Assembly: GCA_014380205.1 (NCBI GenBank)
Contig: JACMKH010000212.1
Location: 1-6,242, forward strand
DNA length: 6,242 bases
Source: Sphingomonadaceae bacterium
Lineage (GTDB): Bacteria > Pseudomonadota > Alphaproteobacteria > Sphingomonadales > Sphingomonadaceae
Reading direction: 5' to 3'
The notes beneath the pieces are model-generated. The model did no database searches. It saw only the letters and a program-made list of their open reading frames with translations, and was not told where the DNA came from. This document shows positions 1 to 5,204 of this stretch, piece after piece. Every line of letters begins with the position of its first letter. The first letter of the stretch is position 1. The position numbers and the translations under genes were made by a program.

Positions 1-222
1 GCGATCGTCGGCTTCGCCTGTGGAAACCAGTGTGTGCCGTTTGGCCACTGTGCACACCAGTTCGACTGTCTGAAGTTTGCTTTTCTTTTCGATGGCAATG
101 ATCACATGCATGCGGTGAATGCCGTCGAAATACTTTTCCAGCTTATGCAGCTTCTCGAGAAGATGGGCCTCGATTGCCGCCGTTACCTTGAAATGATGCC
201 TGCCTTCGATCTGAAGTTCCAT
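1..222 (-). CDS. hpf: Ribosome hibernation promoting factor (HPF/RaiA family), 3' part beyond the window edge
   Basis: The minus-strand frame from the ATG at 222 is open to the window edge and gives 74 residues. It begins MELQIEGRHHFKVTAAIEAH and continues with a Lys/Glu-rich helix (LLEKLHKLEKYFDG, residues 21-34) and a beta strand with basic residues (about 38-50). This is the N-terminal pattern of the HPF/RaiA (sigma-54 modulation) family: a short strand, 'GRH', 'VT.AI..H..EKL.KLEKYFD', then 'V.I..EK'. Family members bind the 30S decoding region in stationary phase and promote 70S or 100S hibernating ribosomes. The start is supported by an AGGGAGGG Shine-Dalgarno sequence (229-236) with 7 bases between its GGAGG core and the ATG. 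Only the N-terminal domain is visible, so short and long HPF types cannot be distinguished. It lies downstream of the dienelactone hydrolase gene on the same strand but 187 bases away, and it has its own candidate promoter. Family assignment is fairly sure; the symbol is tentative. Confidence 0.82.
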   Translation of the reverse strand, partial: MELQIEGRHHFKVTAAIEAHLLEKLHKLEKYFDGIHRMHVIIAIEKKSKLQTVELVCTVAKRHTLVSTGEADDR

Positions 223-409
223 TCATCGCCCTCCCTAATCAGGCTGGTCACTGCACCTTCAGATTCCGACACGGGCCTACACCAATCCTTCTCTTCACAT
301 TTCACACCGATGCTAAGAATAACGCCGGGATCGTCAAATGCCGATCAGCACGATGTAACCTTGCAGGTGCACGTTGCAGCAATTTGACCCGATTGCCGCT
401 GCACCTTGC
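223..409. other. Intergenic region between the dienelactone hydrolase gene and hpf
   Basis: These 187 bases separate the stop of the hydrolase gene (410-412) from the hpf start. They hold the candidate hpf promoter (310-337) and the hpf ribosome binding site (229-236). A 7-base inverted repeat, AGGTGCA at 365-371 and TGCACCT at 400-406, lies just after the hydrolase stop. Its arms are 28 bases apart and no T-run follows, so I do not call a terminator. No small gene is convincing here. Confidence 0.5.
310..337 (-). promoter_or_regulatory. Candidate sigma-70 type promoter of hpf
   Basis: On the minus strand, TTGACG (337-332) is followed after 16 bases by TAGCAT (315-310). These match the -35 and -10 consensus at 5 of 6 and 4 of 6 positions. 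Transcription would start near 303, leaving about 80 bases of leader before the hpf ATG at 222. No sigma-54 -24/-12 signature was seen, although hpf genes often sit beside rpoN. This is a pattern match only. Confidence 0.4.
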
Positions 410-1165
410 TCATGCCCGCACGTCTCCGTCGCCCAGTTTGCGCTTATACAGCCCAATCGCCAACCCATAACACGTCAGCGCCAATTGCGGGTCGTAGCGC
501 GGGCCTTCATCGCGCATGAACGCATGCGCCGCGTTGAATTCATGCCACGTGAAATTCACGCCCGCGTCGGTCATGGCCTGATAAATGAGTTGCCGGCCTT
601 CGACCGGGATATGCGGATCCTGCCGGCCCCACAGCATCATCGTCTCGCATTTGATGTCCTTCATGCGATCGAGCGAATTGTCATTCATACCCGCGCCCAG
701 GCTTCGCTTATGGATGTCGGTCGCGTAGAAGCATGAACAGGCGAGGATCTCGGGATTCATCGCCGCGCGGAACGACAGATGCCCGCCGATGCAGATGCCC
801 ATGCTGCCGATCTTGCCCGTGCAATGCGCGTACTTCTGCAGAAAACGGATCACCGCCCGTGCGTCGTCGTCGTAAGACGCAATCGTCTTGGCAACCTTGT
901 CCTTGTTGCCCTTGTCGGCGCCGGCCGTGTCGTAGCCCAGGATCGTGCCGATGGGATTGAGCTCGTGGAAGATCTCCGGCACCGCCACGATGAATCCGTT
1001 GCCGGCCATGGTCTGGGCCATGCGCTTCACCGGCCCCGTCTGCTGAAAGATCTCCGAGAACAGCAGCAGCCCAGGATATTTTCCGGGCGCGGTCGGTCGA
1101 TAGACGTAAGTCCGCATCGGCCCGGTCGAAGTTTCAAGATCAACGACTTCTTCGGTCAACGTCAT
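410..1165 (-). CDS. Dienelactone hydrolase family protein (alpha/beta hydrolase)
   Basis: This 251-residue protein has the full length expected of the DLH family (about 230-250). Dienelactone hydrolase (carboxymethylenebutenolidase) opens dienelactones to maleylacetate in chloroaromatic degradation; many homologues act on other, unknown esters. Seen in the sequence: E38 in 'LFSEIF', the nucleophile elbow 'GICIGG' with Cys125, Asp183 in 'WGRQDPHIP', and His214 in 'NAAHAFM'. Together these make the Cys-Asp-His triad and conserved Glu typical of DLH rather than a serine esterase. There is no signal peptide, so it should be cytoplasmic. The start is well fixed: AGGAGA at 1171-1176 lies 5 bases before the ATG. 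The gene is 60 bases downstream of the CoA-transferase tail on the same strand, so co-transcription is plausible and would suggest a catabolic context. Family is sure, substrate unknown. Confidence 0.92.
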   Translation of the reverse strand: MTLTEEVVDLETSTGPMRTYVYRPTAPGKYPGLLLFSEIFQQTGPVKRMAQTMAGNGFIVAVPEIFHELNPIGTILGYDTAGADKGNKDKVAKTIASYDDDARAVIRFLQKYAHCTGKIGSMGICIGGHLSFRAAMNPEILACSCFYATDIHKRSLGAGMNDNSLDRMKDIKCETMMLWGRQDPHIPVEGRQLIYQAMTDAGVNFTWHEFNAAHAFMRDEGPRYDPQLALTCYGLAIGLYKRKLGDGDVRA

Positions 1166-1225
1166 CAGCTTCTCCTGAAAATAGGTGTGGTGAGATGCTC
1201 AAAGGAAAATCAGCAAAGTCAACAC

Positions 1226-1336
1226 TTATGATACGGCTCCGTTCGTCCGCAACGCCGCGATCTGCGCGGTATCGAGTTTGAGAAATTCGCGCAGGATCTC
1301 ATCGCTGTGCTGCCCCAGCAGCGGTGGCGCGCGCAT
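1226..1336 (-). pseudogene. C-terminal remnant of a family III CoA-transferase (CaiB/BaiF)
   Basis: The last ~36 codons before a TAA stop (1226-1228) read MRAPPLLGQHSDEILREFLK, then a tail ending 'IAALRTNGAVS'. This is the usual C-terminus of CaiB/BaiF-type enzymes: a 'PPLLGQHTDEIL' element, a short helix, then 'IAALR..G'. These enzymes move CoA between carboxylic acids and normally have about 380-400 residues. The frame remains open further upstream (to about 2218), but there the translation is low-complexity Arg/Ala/Glu-rich sequence antisense to egtB and bears no resemblance to a CoA-transferase. The gene is therefore cut at about 1325-1345. It could be a true gene fragment after recombination, or an intact gene cut by an assembly error. 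It sits directly upstream of the dienelactone hydrolase gene on the same strand. Confidence 0.72.
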
Positions 1337-2263
1337 GTCGACGCCGCGCTCGTCGCCGCGCTGCCTTCGCTGCCCCCGCCCGCGCGCGATCTGATCGTGC
1401 TCGGCCTCAACCACGAGCAGCAGCATCAGGAGTTGCTGCTCATGGACATCCAGCATCTCTTCGCCGAGAACCCGCTCGAACCCGCGATGTTCGCGCCCGA
1501 TCCGCCGGGCGAGGCGGTCGCGCCGGGCGCGCTTCGATGGATCGGGGGCCGCTCCGGCCCCGCCGAAATCGGCGCTGCTGAGGAAGGCTTCAGATTCGAT
1601 TGCGAGGGGCCGCGCCACGCCGTGCAGCTTCACCCCCATGCGCTCGCCGACCGGCTGGTCACCAACGGCGAATGGCTCGAGTTCATCGAGGCAGGCGGCT
1701 ACGGCGATCCAGCGCACTGGCTCTCGGACGGCTGGGCCTGGGTCCGCGAGCGCGCGGTCGCCGCGCCGCTCTATTGGCGGCGGCGCGACGACGGCGAATG
1801 GTATCGCTTCGGGCTCGCCGGCGCGCGACCGCTCGATCGCGCCGCGCCCGTCTGCCATGTCAGCTATTACGAGGCCGACGCCTATGCGCGCTGGGCGGGC
1901 TGCCGCCTCCCCACCGAGGCCGAGTGGGAGACCGCCGCGGCGGCGCTCGACCCCGCATCGGGCAACCAGCTCGACGCCGCGGGAGATCTCCGCCCCCGCC
2001 CGGCCAGGCCCCGGTCCGGTCTCAGGCAGATGTTCGGCGATGTCTGGCAGTGGACGGGGAGCGCCTTCCTGCCGCATCCGGGCTTCCGCCCCGCCGAGGG
2101 CGCGGTCGGCGAATACAACGGCAAGTTCATGTCGGGCCAGTTCGTGCTCAAGGGCGCGAGCTGCGCGACGCCGCGCGGCCATTCGCGCGCGAGCTACCGC
2201 AACTTCTTCTATCCGCACATGCGCTGGCAGTTCGCCGGGCTGCGTCTCGCGAAGGATCTCTGA
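1307..2263 (+). CDS. egtB: Ergothioneine biosynthesis protein EgtB (hercynine oxygenase), N-terminally truncated
   Basis: EgtB is a non-heme iron enzyme that joins hercynine to a thiol donor (gamma-glutamylcysteine or cysteine) using O2, forming the sulfoxide precursor of ergothioneine. The 318 residues show the end of the DinB-like domain with the iron-ligand motif HEQQHQE (His36, His40), then the FGE-sulfatase domain (about 75-316). That domain has 'LVTNGEWLEFIEAGGY', 'CRLPTEAEWE' (199-208), 'MFGDVWQWTGS' (from 242) and a C-terminal 'CATPRGHSRASYRNF' segment typical of proteobacterial EgtB. The family usually has about 400-440 residues, so roughly the first 100 are missing, including the region that supplies the third iron-binding His. 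The GTG at 1307 is only the formal start: the frame is open back to a TGA at 1229-1231, but that stretch is antisense CoA-transferase sequence. No ribosome binding site supports the GTG. If the join is real, the product should be inactive. It overlaps egtD by one base. Confidence 0.88.
   Translation: MLPQQRWRAHVDAALVAALPSLPPPARDLIVLGLNHEQQHQELLLMDIQHLFAENPLEPAMFAPDPPGEAVAPGALRWIGGRSGPAEIGAAEEGFRFDCEGPRHAVQLHPHALADRLVTNGEWLEFIEAGGYGDPAHWLSDGWAWVRERAVAAPLYWRRRDDGEWYRFGLAGARPLDRAAPVCHVSYYEADAYARWAGCRLPTEAEWETAAAALDPASGNQLDAAGDLRPRPARPRSGLRQMFGDVWQWTGSAFLPHPGFRPAEGAVGEYNGKFMSGQFVLKGASCATPRGHSRASYRNFFYPHMRWQFAGLRLAKDL
1322..1345. other. Junction between two compositionally different segments
   Basis: Leftward on the minus strand, CoA-transferase similarity begins at about 1330 (the 'APPLLGQH' codons). 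Rightward on the plus strand, EgtB similarity begins at about 1328 (the 'RAHVD' codons). The two overlap or abut within some 10-20 bases, and both genes lack everything on the far side. G+C rises clearly at the same place. This marks a chimeric breakpoint, either an assembly join or a real rearrangement; the exact base cannot be set without homologues. Confidence 0.7.
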
Positions 2264-3228
2264 TGGCCACCGCCGAACCCTCGGTTGAAGCCGATCCCGC
2301 CTTCCGCGCCGACGTGCTCGCCGGGCTGCGCTCCGATCCCCGCGCGATCCCCGCGCGCTGGCTCTACGACCTGCGCGGCTCCGAGCTCTTCGAGGAGATC
2401 ACGCGGCTTCCCGAATATTATCCGACGCGGACCGAGCGCGCGATGCTCGAGACGCATGCCGCAGAGTTCGCCGAGGAGATCGGGCCGGGCCGGGCGGTGA
2501 TCGAGTTCGGCTCGGGTTCGTCGCTCAAGACGCCGCTGCTGCTCCGCGCGATCGCCCCCGCCGCCTATGTCCCGATCGACATTTCGGGCGAGTTCCTGAT
2601 GGATTCGGCCCAAACGCTGTCGCGCGACTTTCCCGACCTGCCGGTTTTTCCGGTTGAGGCGGACTTCACCAAGCGCGTTCCGCTTCCCTATGAGGTCTCG
2701 CGCCTGCCCAAGCTCGGTTTCTTCCCGGGCTCGACGATCGGCAATTTCGTGCCCTTCTCGGGGGTCGATTTCCTCCGCGCGATGAAGGAGACGCTCGACA
2801 TCGGCGCGATGCTGCTGATCGGGATCGACCGGATCAAGGGCGAGGAGGAGCTCGTCGCCGCCTATAATGATGCGGCCGGCGTCACCGCCGCGTTCAACCT
2901 CAACCTGCTCGAGCGGATCAATCGCGAGCTCGATGGCGACATGCCGCTCGACGCCTTCCGCCACCGCGCGATCTGGAACGACCGCCTCGCGCGGATCGAG
3001 ATGCACATCGAGGCGATCCGCGACGTCGCTTTCGAGGTGGCTGGCGATGCGTTCACGATGGCCGAGGGCGACACCATCCACACCGAGAACAGCCACAAAT
3101 ACGGCCCCCGCGACGCGCGCGTGCTGCTCCGCGCGGGCGAATGGACGATGCGCCGCGAATGGAGCTCGCCGGGCGATCGCTTCGCGCTGATCCTCGCCGA
3201 GGCGCTGCCGCCGAGGACGGCGCCGTGA
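2263..3228 (+). CDS. egtD: L-histidine N(alpha)-methyltransferase EgtD
   Basis: EgtD uses three S-adenosylmethionine molecules to trimethylate the alpha-amino group of histidine, giving hercynine for EgtB. The 321-residue length equals that of the well-studied mycobacterial enzyme. Visible motifs are 'YDLRGSELFEEIT' (35-47) and 'LPEYYPTRTE' (49-58), 'EFGSGSSLKT' (81-90, SAM-binding glycine loop), 'GSTIGNF' (156-162), 'AYNDAAGVTAAFN' (200-212) and 'HTENSHKY' (273-280). By family knowledge these hold the histidine-binding Asn (about N161), Tyr (about Y201), Glu (about E275) and Ser (about S277), so the enzyme looks intact. The ATG shares its A with the egtB TGA (TGATG), and AAGGA at 2252-2256 lies 6 bases before it, so translation is probably coupled to egtB. 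It is cytoplasmic, with no signal peptide. Confidence 0.95.
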   Translation: MATAEPSVEADPAFRADVLAGLRSDPRAIPARWLYDLRGSELFEEITRLPEYYPTRTERAMLETHAAEFAEEIGPGRAVIEFGSGSSLKTPLLLRAIAPAAYVPIDISGEFLMDSAQTLSRDFPDLPVFPVEADFTKRVPLPYEVSRLPKLGFFPGSTIGNFVPFSGVDFLRAMKETLDIGAMLLIGIDRIKGEEELVAAYNDAAGVTAAFNLNLLERINRELDGDMPLDAFRHRAIWNDRLARIEMHIEAIRDVAFEVAGDAFTMAEGDTIHTENSHKYGPRDARVLLRAGEWTMRREWSSPGDRFALILAEALPPRTAP

Positions 3229-3238
3229 CGCCGCGCGC

Positions 3239-4180
3239 TTGAGCGGGCCGGAACCCGTGGAGCATGTTTCGCAAGCGGTGATCTCGCCCGCGCGGCCCGA
3301 TCGCTCGAGCCTCACCCATACGGGCGCGGTCTATGTCGACGGGCGTCTCCACGCGGCATCGCAGCGGCAAGGGAGCCTCGCCTGGAAGGCCGTCGATCCG
3401 TCGGTCCTGCCCGAAGCGCCCGAGGGCATTGCCGTCGAGCATGCGCTCTATTGCGGGCATTTCTTCCTTCATTTCGGCCATTTTCTGATCGAGACGCTTC
3501 CCTCACTCTGGTGGGCGAGAGACAATCATCGAAAACTGATCTTTCACCCCTGGTTCGGCACGCTCCCCAATCTGCCGCCGTTCGTCCGCGTCGCGCTAGA
3601 AGCGCTAGCCATTGATGAGGATCGGCTCGTCTTCGCCACCGACCGGCTCGCGGTGGGCGACTTGCTGCTCCCGCCGCGCGGCAATCCGATGGGGGGAGAG
3701 CCGGTCGTCGAGAGCCTCGGCGTTTATCGCGACGTGGCCGAACGCGTCGCCGGGCAGTGGCCCGATAGCGGCGCGCGCAAGTTCTACGTGTCGCGGCGCT
3801 TCGTTCGGCGGAACATGCGTGCCGTGGACGAGCATCTGATCGAGAATGAGTTCGTGCAGCGCGGCTTCCGCGTGGTGTTTCCCGAGCAGCTCAGCTTCGC
3901 CGAGCAGGTTTCGCTCGTCTCGAGGGCCGAGGCGCTCGCGGGGGTTCGCGGCAGCGCGCTGCATCTCTCGGGCTTCATGCCGCCGGGCTCGGCGGTCCTC
4001 GAACTGACGCGGCGCGGCGCGCAGGGAATGAACTCGCTCGCCGCGATCAACGAGGCGCTCGGCATCCGAACCGTGACCGCCAAGGTGATCGCGCGTGAGG
4101 GGGAGCCCCGCGCGGGCGTGGCCGACATCGAGGCCCTTTCCGCCGCGCTCGACGAAAGCTATCCGGCGCGCGTCAGATGA
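3239..4180 (+). CDS. Glycosyltransferase family 61 (DUF563) protein
   Basis: This 313-residue protein shows the two hallmark blocks of the GT61/DUF563 family. One is 'GHFLIETLPSLWW' (80-92). The other runs from 'KFYVSRRF' (181-188) through 'VVFPEQLSFAEQVSLVSRAE' (212-231) and 'ALAGVRGSALHLSGFMPPGS' (232-251) to 'AVLEL'. Bacterial members are mostly unstudied and are usually found in polysaccharide or capsule loci; donor and acceptor are unknown here. There is no signal peptide or membrane segment, so it is probably cytoplasmic or peripheral. It starts 10 bases after egtD and is probably on the same transcript. The start is uncertain: TTG at 3239 has no close Shine-Dalgarno sequence, and GTG at 3257 is the next candidate. 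Family fairly sure, function open. Confidence 0.82.
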   Translation: MSGPEPVEHVSQAVISPARPDRSSLTHTGAVYVDGRLHAASQRQGSLAWKAVDPSVLPEAPEGIAVEHALYCGHFFLHFGHFLIETLPSLWWARDNHRKLIFHPWFGTLPNLPPFVRVALEALAIDEDRLVFATDRLAVGDLLLPPRGNPMGGEPVVESLGVYRDVAERVAGQWPDSGARKFYVSRRFVRRNMRAVDEHLIENEFVQRGFRVVFPEQLSFAEQVSLVSRAEALAGVRGSALHLSGFMPPGSAVLELTRRGAQGMNSLAAINEALGIRTVTAKVIAREGEPRAGVADIEALSAALDESYPARVR

Positions 4181-4197
4181 TCCGGCCGCGCATGGGC

Positions 4198-4827
4198 CTA
4201 TCTGTAAAAGACGTGGTCCCCGAGCCGTGCGACACGCTGGCGCGAGCGGAAGAAGCTCGGCTGGGCATAGGCGGCGTGGAAGAACAGCGCATCGGCGACG
4301 ACCGGCGCGCTCGTCGCGTGGCGCGCGTCGAGCGCGATCTCGACCGCGCGGTCCCAGCGCGCGTCGCGCGGCGGGTTGTAGGCGTGGACGTTGAAGAACT
4401 GTCCGCGCTGGAGCGCGACGCCACAGATCGTGTCGGCGAAGCGGCCCGAGTTGACGCGATTCATCACCACCTGCGCGACCGCGAGCTGGCCGTCGCGCGA
4501 CTGGTTGCCCGCCTCGTGGAGCACGATCTTGGCGAGGCACTCGGTTTCGTCGTCCATGCCGTATTGGGCGGGGACGGGCTCCGGAATGACAGTCTCGGGC
4601 GCCGGGGCCGGCTCCGCGACCTCGTCGAGCGCGATCACGGGCTCGATGATCCTGTCGTTCGCGATGTCGCTCGCCGTGAGTCCGGCTTCGGCGAGCAGCG
4701 CACCGTCGGCGTCGCTGGTCTCGGCTTCGGACTCATAGGCGAAGCCAGGCGCGTAAGGCGCGAACGCCGCGCCTGAAAGAGCCGCGGCGGTAAGCGCCAC
4801 GGCGATGGTCTTGCGGCCAAAGGCCAT
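4198..4827 (-). CDS. SleB-type cell wall hydrolase (Hydrolase_2 family), exported
   Basis: The 209-residue protein has a signal peptide (MAFGRKTIAVALTAAALSGA, hydrophobic to about residue 22, possible cleavage near residues 23-30). A low-complexity Glu/Pro/Ala linker follows (about 31-90), then a SleB/CwlJ domain (about 94-209). Domain signs are 'CLAKIVLHEAGNQS' with the likely catalytic Glu105, 'GQLAVAQVVMNRVNSGRF' (113-130), 'TICGV' and 'RGQFF' (141-145). Family members cleave peptidoglycan glycan strands; in Gram-negative bacteria they are periplasmic and serve wall remodelling, not spore germination. I chose the ATG at 4827 over an upstream start at 4950 because it places the signal peptide at the N-terminus and has GGAG (4834-4837) 6 bases ahead. 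The gene converges on the glycosyltransferase with only 17 bases between stops, and no hairpin terminator was seen there. Confidence 0.88.
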   Translation of the reverse strand: MAFGRKTIAVALTAAALSGAAFAPYAPGFAYESEAETSDADGALLAEAGLTASDIANDRIIEPVIALDEVAEPAPAPETVIPEPVPAQYGMDDETECLAKIVLHEAGNQSRDGQLAVAQVVMNRVNSGRFADTICGVALQRGQFFNVHAYNPPRDARWDRAVEIALDARHATSAPVVADALFFHAAYAQPSFFRSRQRVARLGDHVFYR

Positions 4828-5204
4828 AGAACGCTCCAAACAACTGCGCGAAAACGGGTTTCCGCCGCCAAAAATGACGCAAGGCGACGCACGCGTTTCA
4901 CGACGTGTCAAAGGGGAGAAAATACGCCCAACCCCGAGGACCGAAGCCAAGATGACCGCCGACGGTTAACGATTCAATGCGATTACGGTGAGCCGTGGGC
5001 TTACCGGGACGGCTCGCGCAACATTATTACAATGCTGGATGCGCGCAGGTCAGCCATAGGCTTGGAATCTCACGGGCTTTTGCTGCACTGCAGCAATTTG
5101 TTCCACAGAGATGGTTTATCGCACAAAAACCCCGTTTCGGCTCTGTCGCGAATCGGCCGGCTGCGCTAAACGCCGAGTCGCGTCGGGTGGGGTTTGAGTG
5201 AAGC
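4828..5204. other. Divergent intergenic region between the cell wall hydrolase gene and capA-like gene
   Basis: These 377 bases separate two divergently transcribed genes and must hold both promoters. They are noticeably more AT-rich in places than the flanking genes. Seen: a TTGACA on the minus strand (4911-4906) without a good -10 at the right distance; a TACAAT -10-like hexamer on the plus strand (5028-5033) inside a weak inverted repeat, without a good -35; and the strong palindrome at 5080-5096. Short open frames here resemble no known protein. No tRNA or riboswitch was recognised. Confidence 0.5.
5080..5096. promoter_or_regulatory. Perfect 8-bp palindrome, candidate operator (PhaR-like CTGC-N3-GCAG)
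   Basis: TTGCTGCACTGCAGCAA is TTGCTGCA, one central C, then its exact reverse complement TGCAGCAA. It contains CTGC-N3-GCAG, which matches the described binding consensus (CTGC-N3/4-GCAG) of the alphaproteobacterial polyhydroxyalkanoate regulator PhaR. It lies 109 bases upstream of the capA-like start and about 250 upstream of the cell wall hydrolase start. No polyhydroxyalkanoate gene is visible, so the identity of the binding protein is inference. The symmetry is fact. Confidence 0.45.

Noticed and set aside
375..386. 12-base exact repeat TGCAGCAATTTG, also at 5089-5100 next to the palindrome
   Set aside because: In about 6.2 kb roughly one 12-base match is expected by chance, and the two copies lie in segments that appear to come from different genomes.
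365..406. 7-base inverted repeat after the dienelactone hydrolase stop as a terminator
   Set aside because: The arms are 28 bases apart and no T-run follows, so it does not form a convincing intrinsic terminator.
1337..2218. Long minus-strand open frame (up to 330 codons) opposite egtB, continuous with the CoA-transferase tail
   Set aside because: Above about 1336 it is Arg/Ala/Glu-rich shadow sequence created by the high GC of egtB on the other strand, with no family resemblance. Only its last ~36 codons are real.
1600..2262. Upstream extension of the egtD frame (221 extra codons)
   Set aside because: The extension is Arg/Ala/Pro-rich shadow of egtB in another frame. EgtD at its normal 321-residue length starts at 2263 with a ribosome binding site.
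2209..3315. 368-codon minus-strand open frame opposite egtD
   Set aside because: Low-complexity charged translation typical of the antisense strand of GC-rich genes; egtD on the plus strand has clear family motifs.
4896..4912. TTTCACGACGTGTCAAA as a palindromic operator
   Set aside because: Only the outer TTT/AAA and a short inner part pair; several central positions mismatch.
4828..4950. Upstream ATG (4950) for the cell wall hydrolase, adding 41 residues
   Set aside because: It would bury the signal peptide behind a charged, non-conserved stretch. The ATG at 4827 has a good ribosome binding site and an N-terminal signal peptide.
4965..4980. GTTAAC as a CtrA site (TTAA-N7-TTAA)
   Set aside because: The second half-site is absent; the base run seven positions on is ATGC.
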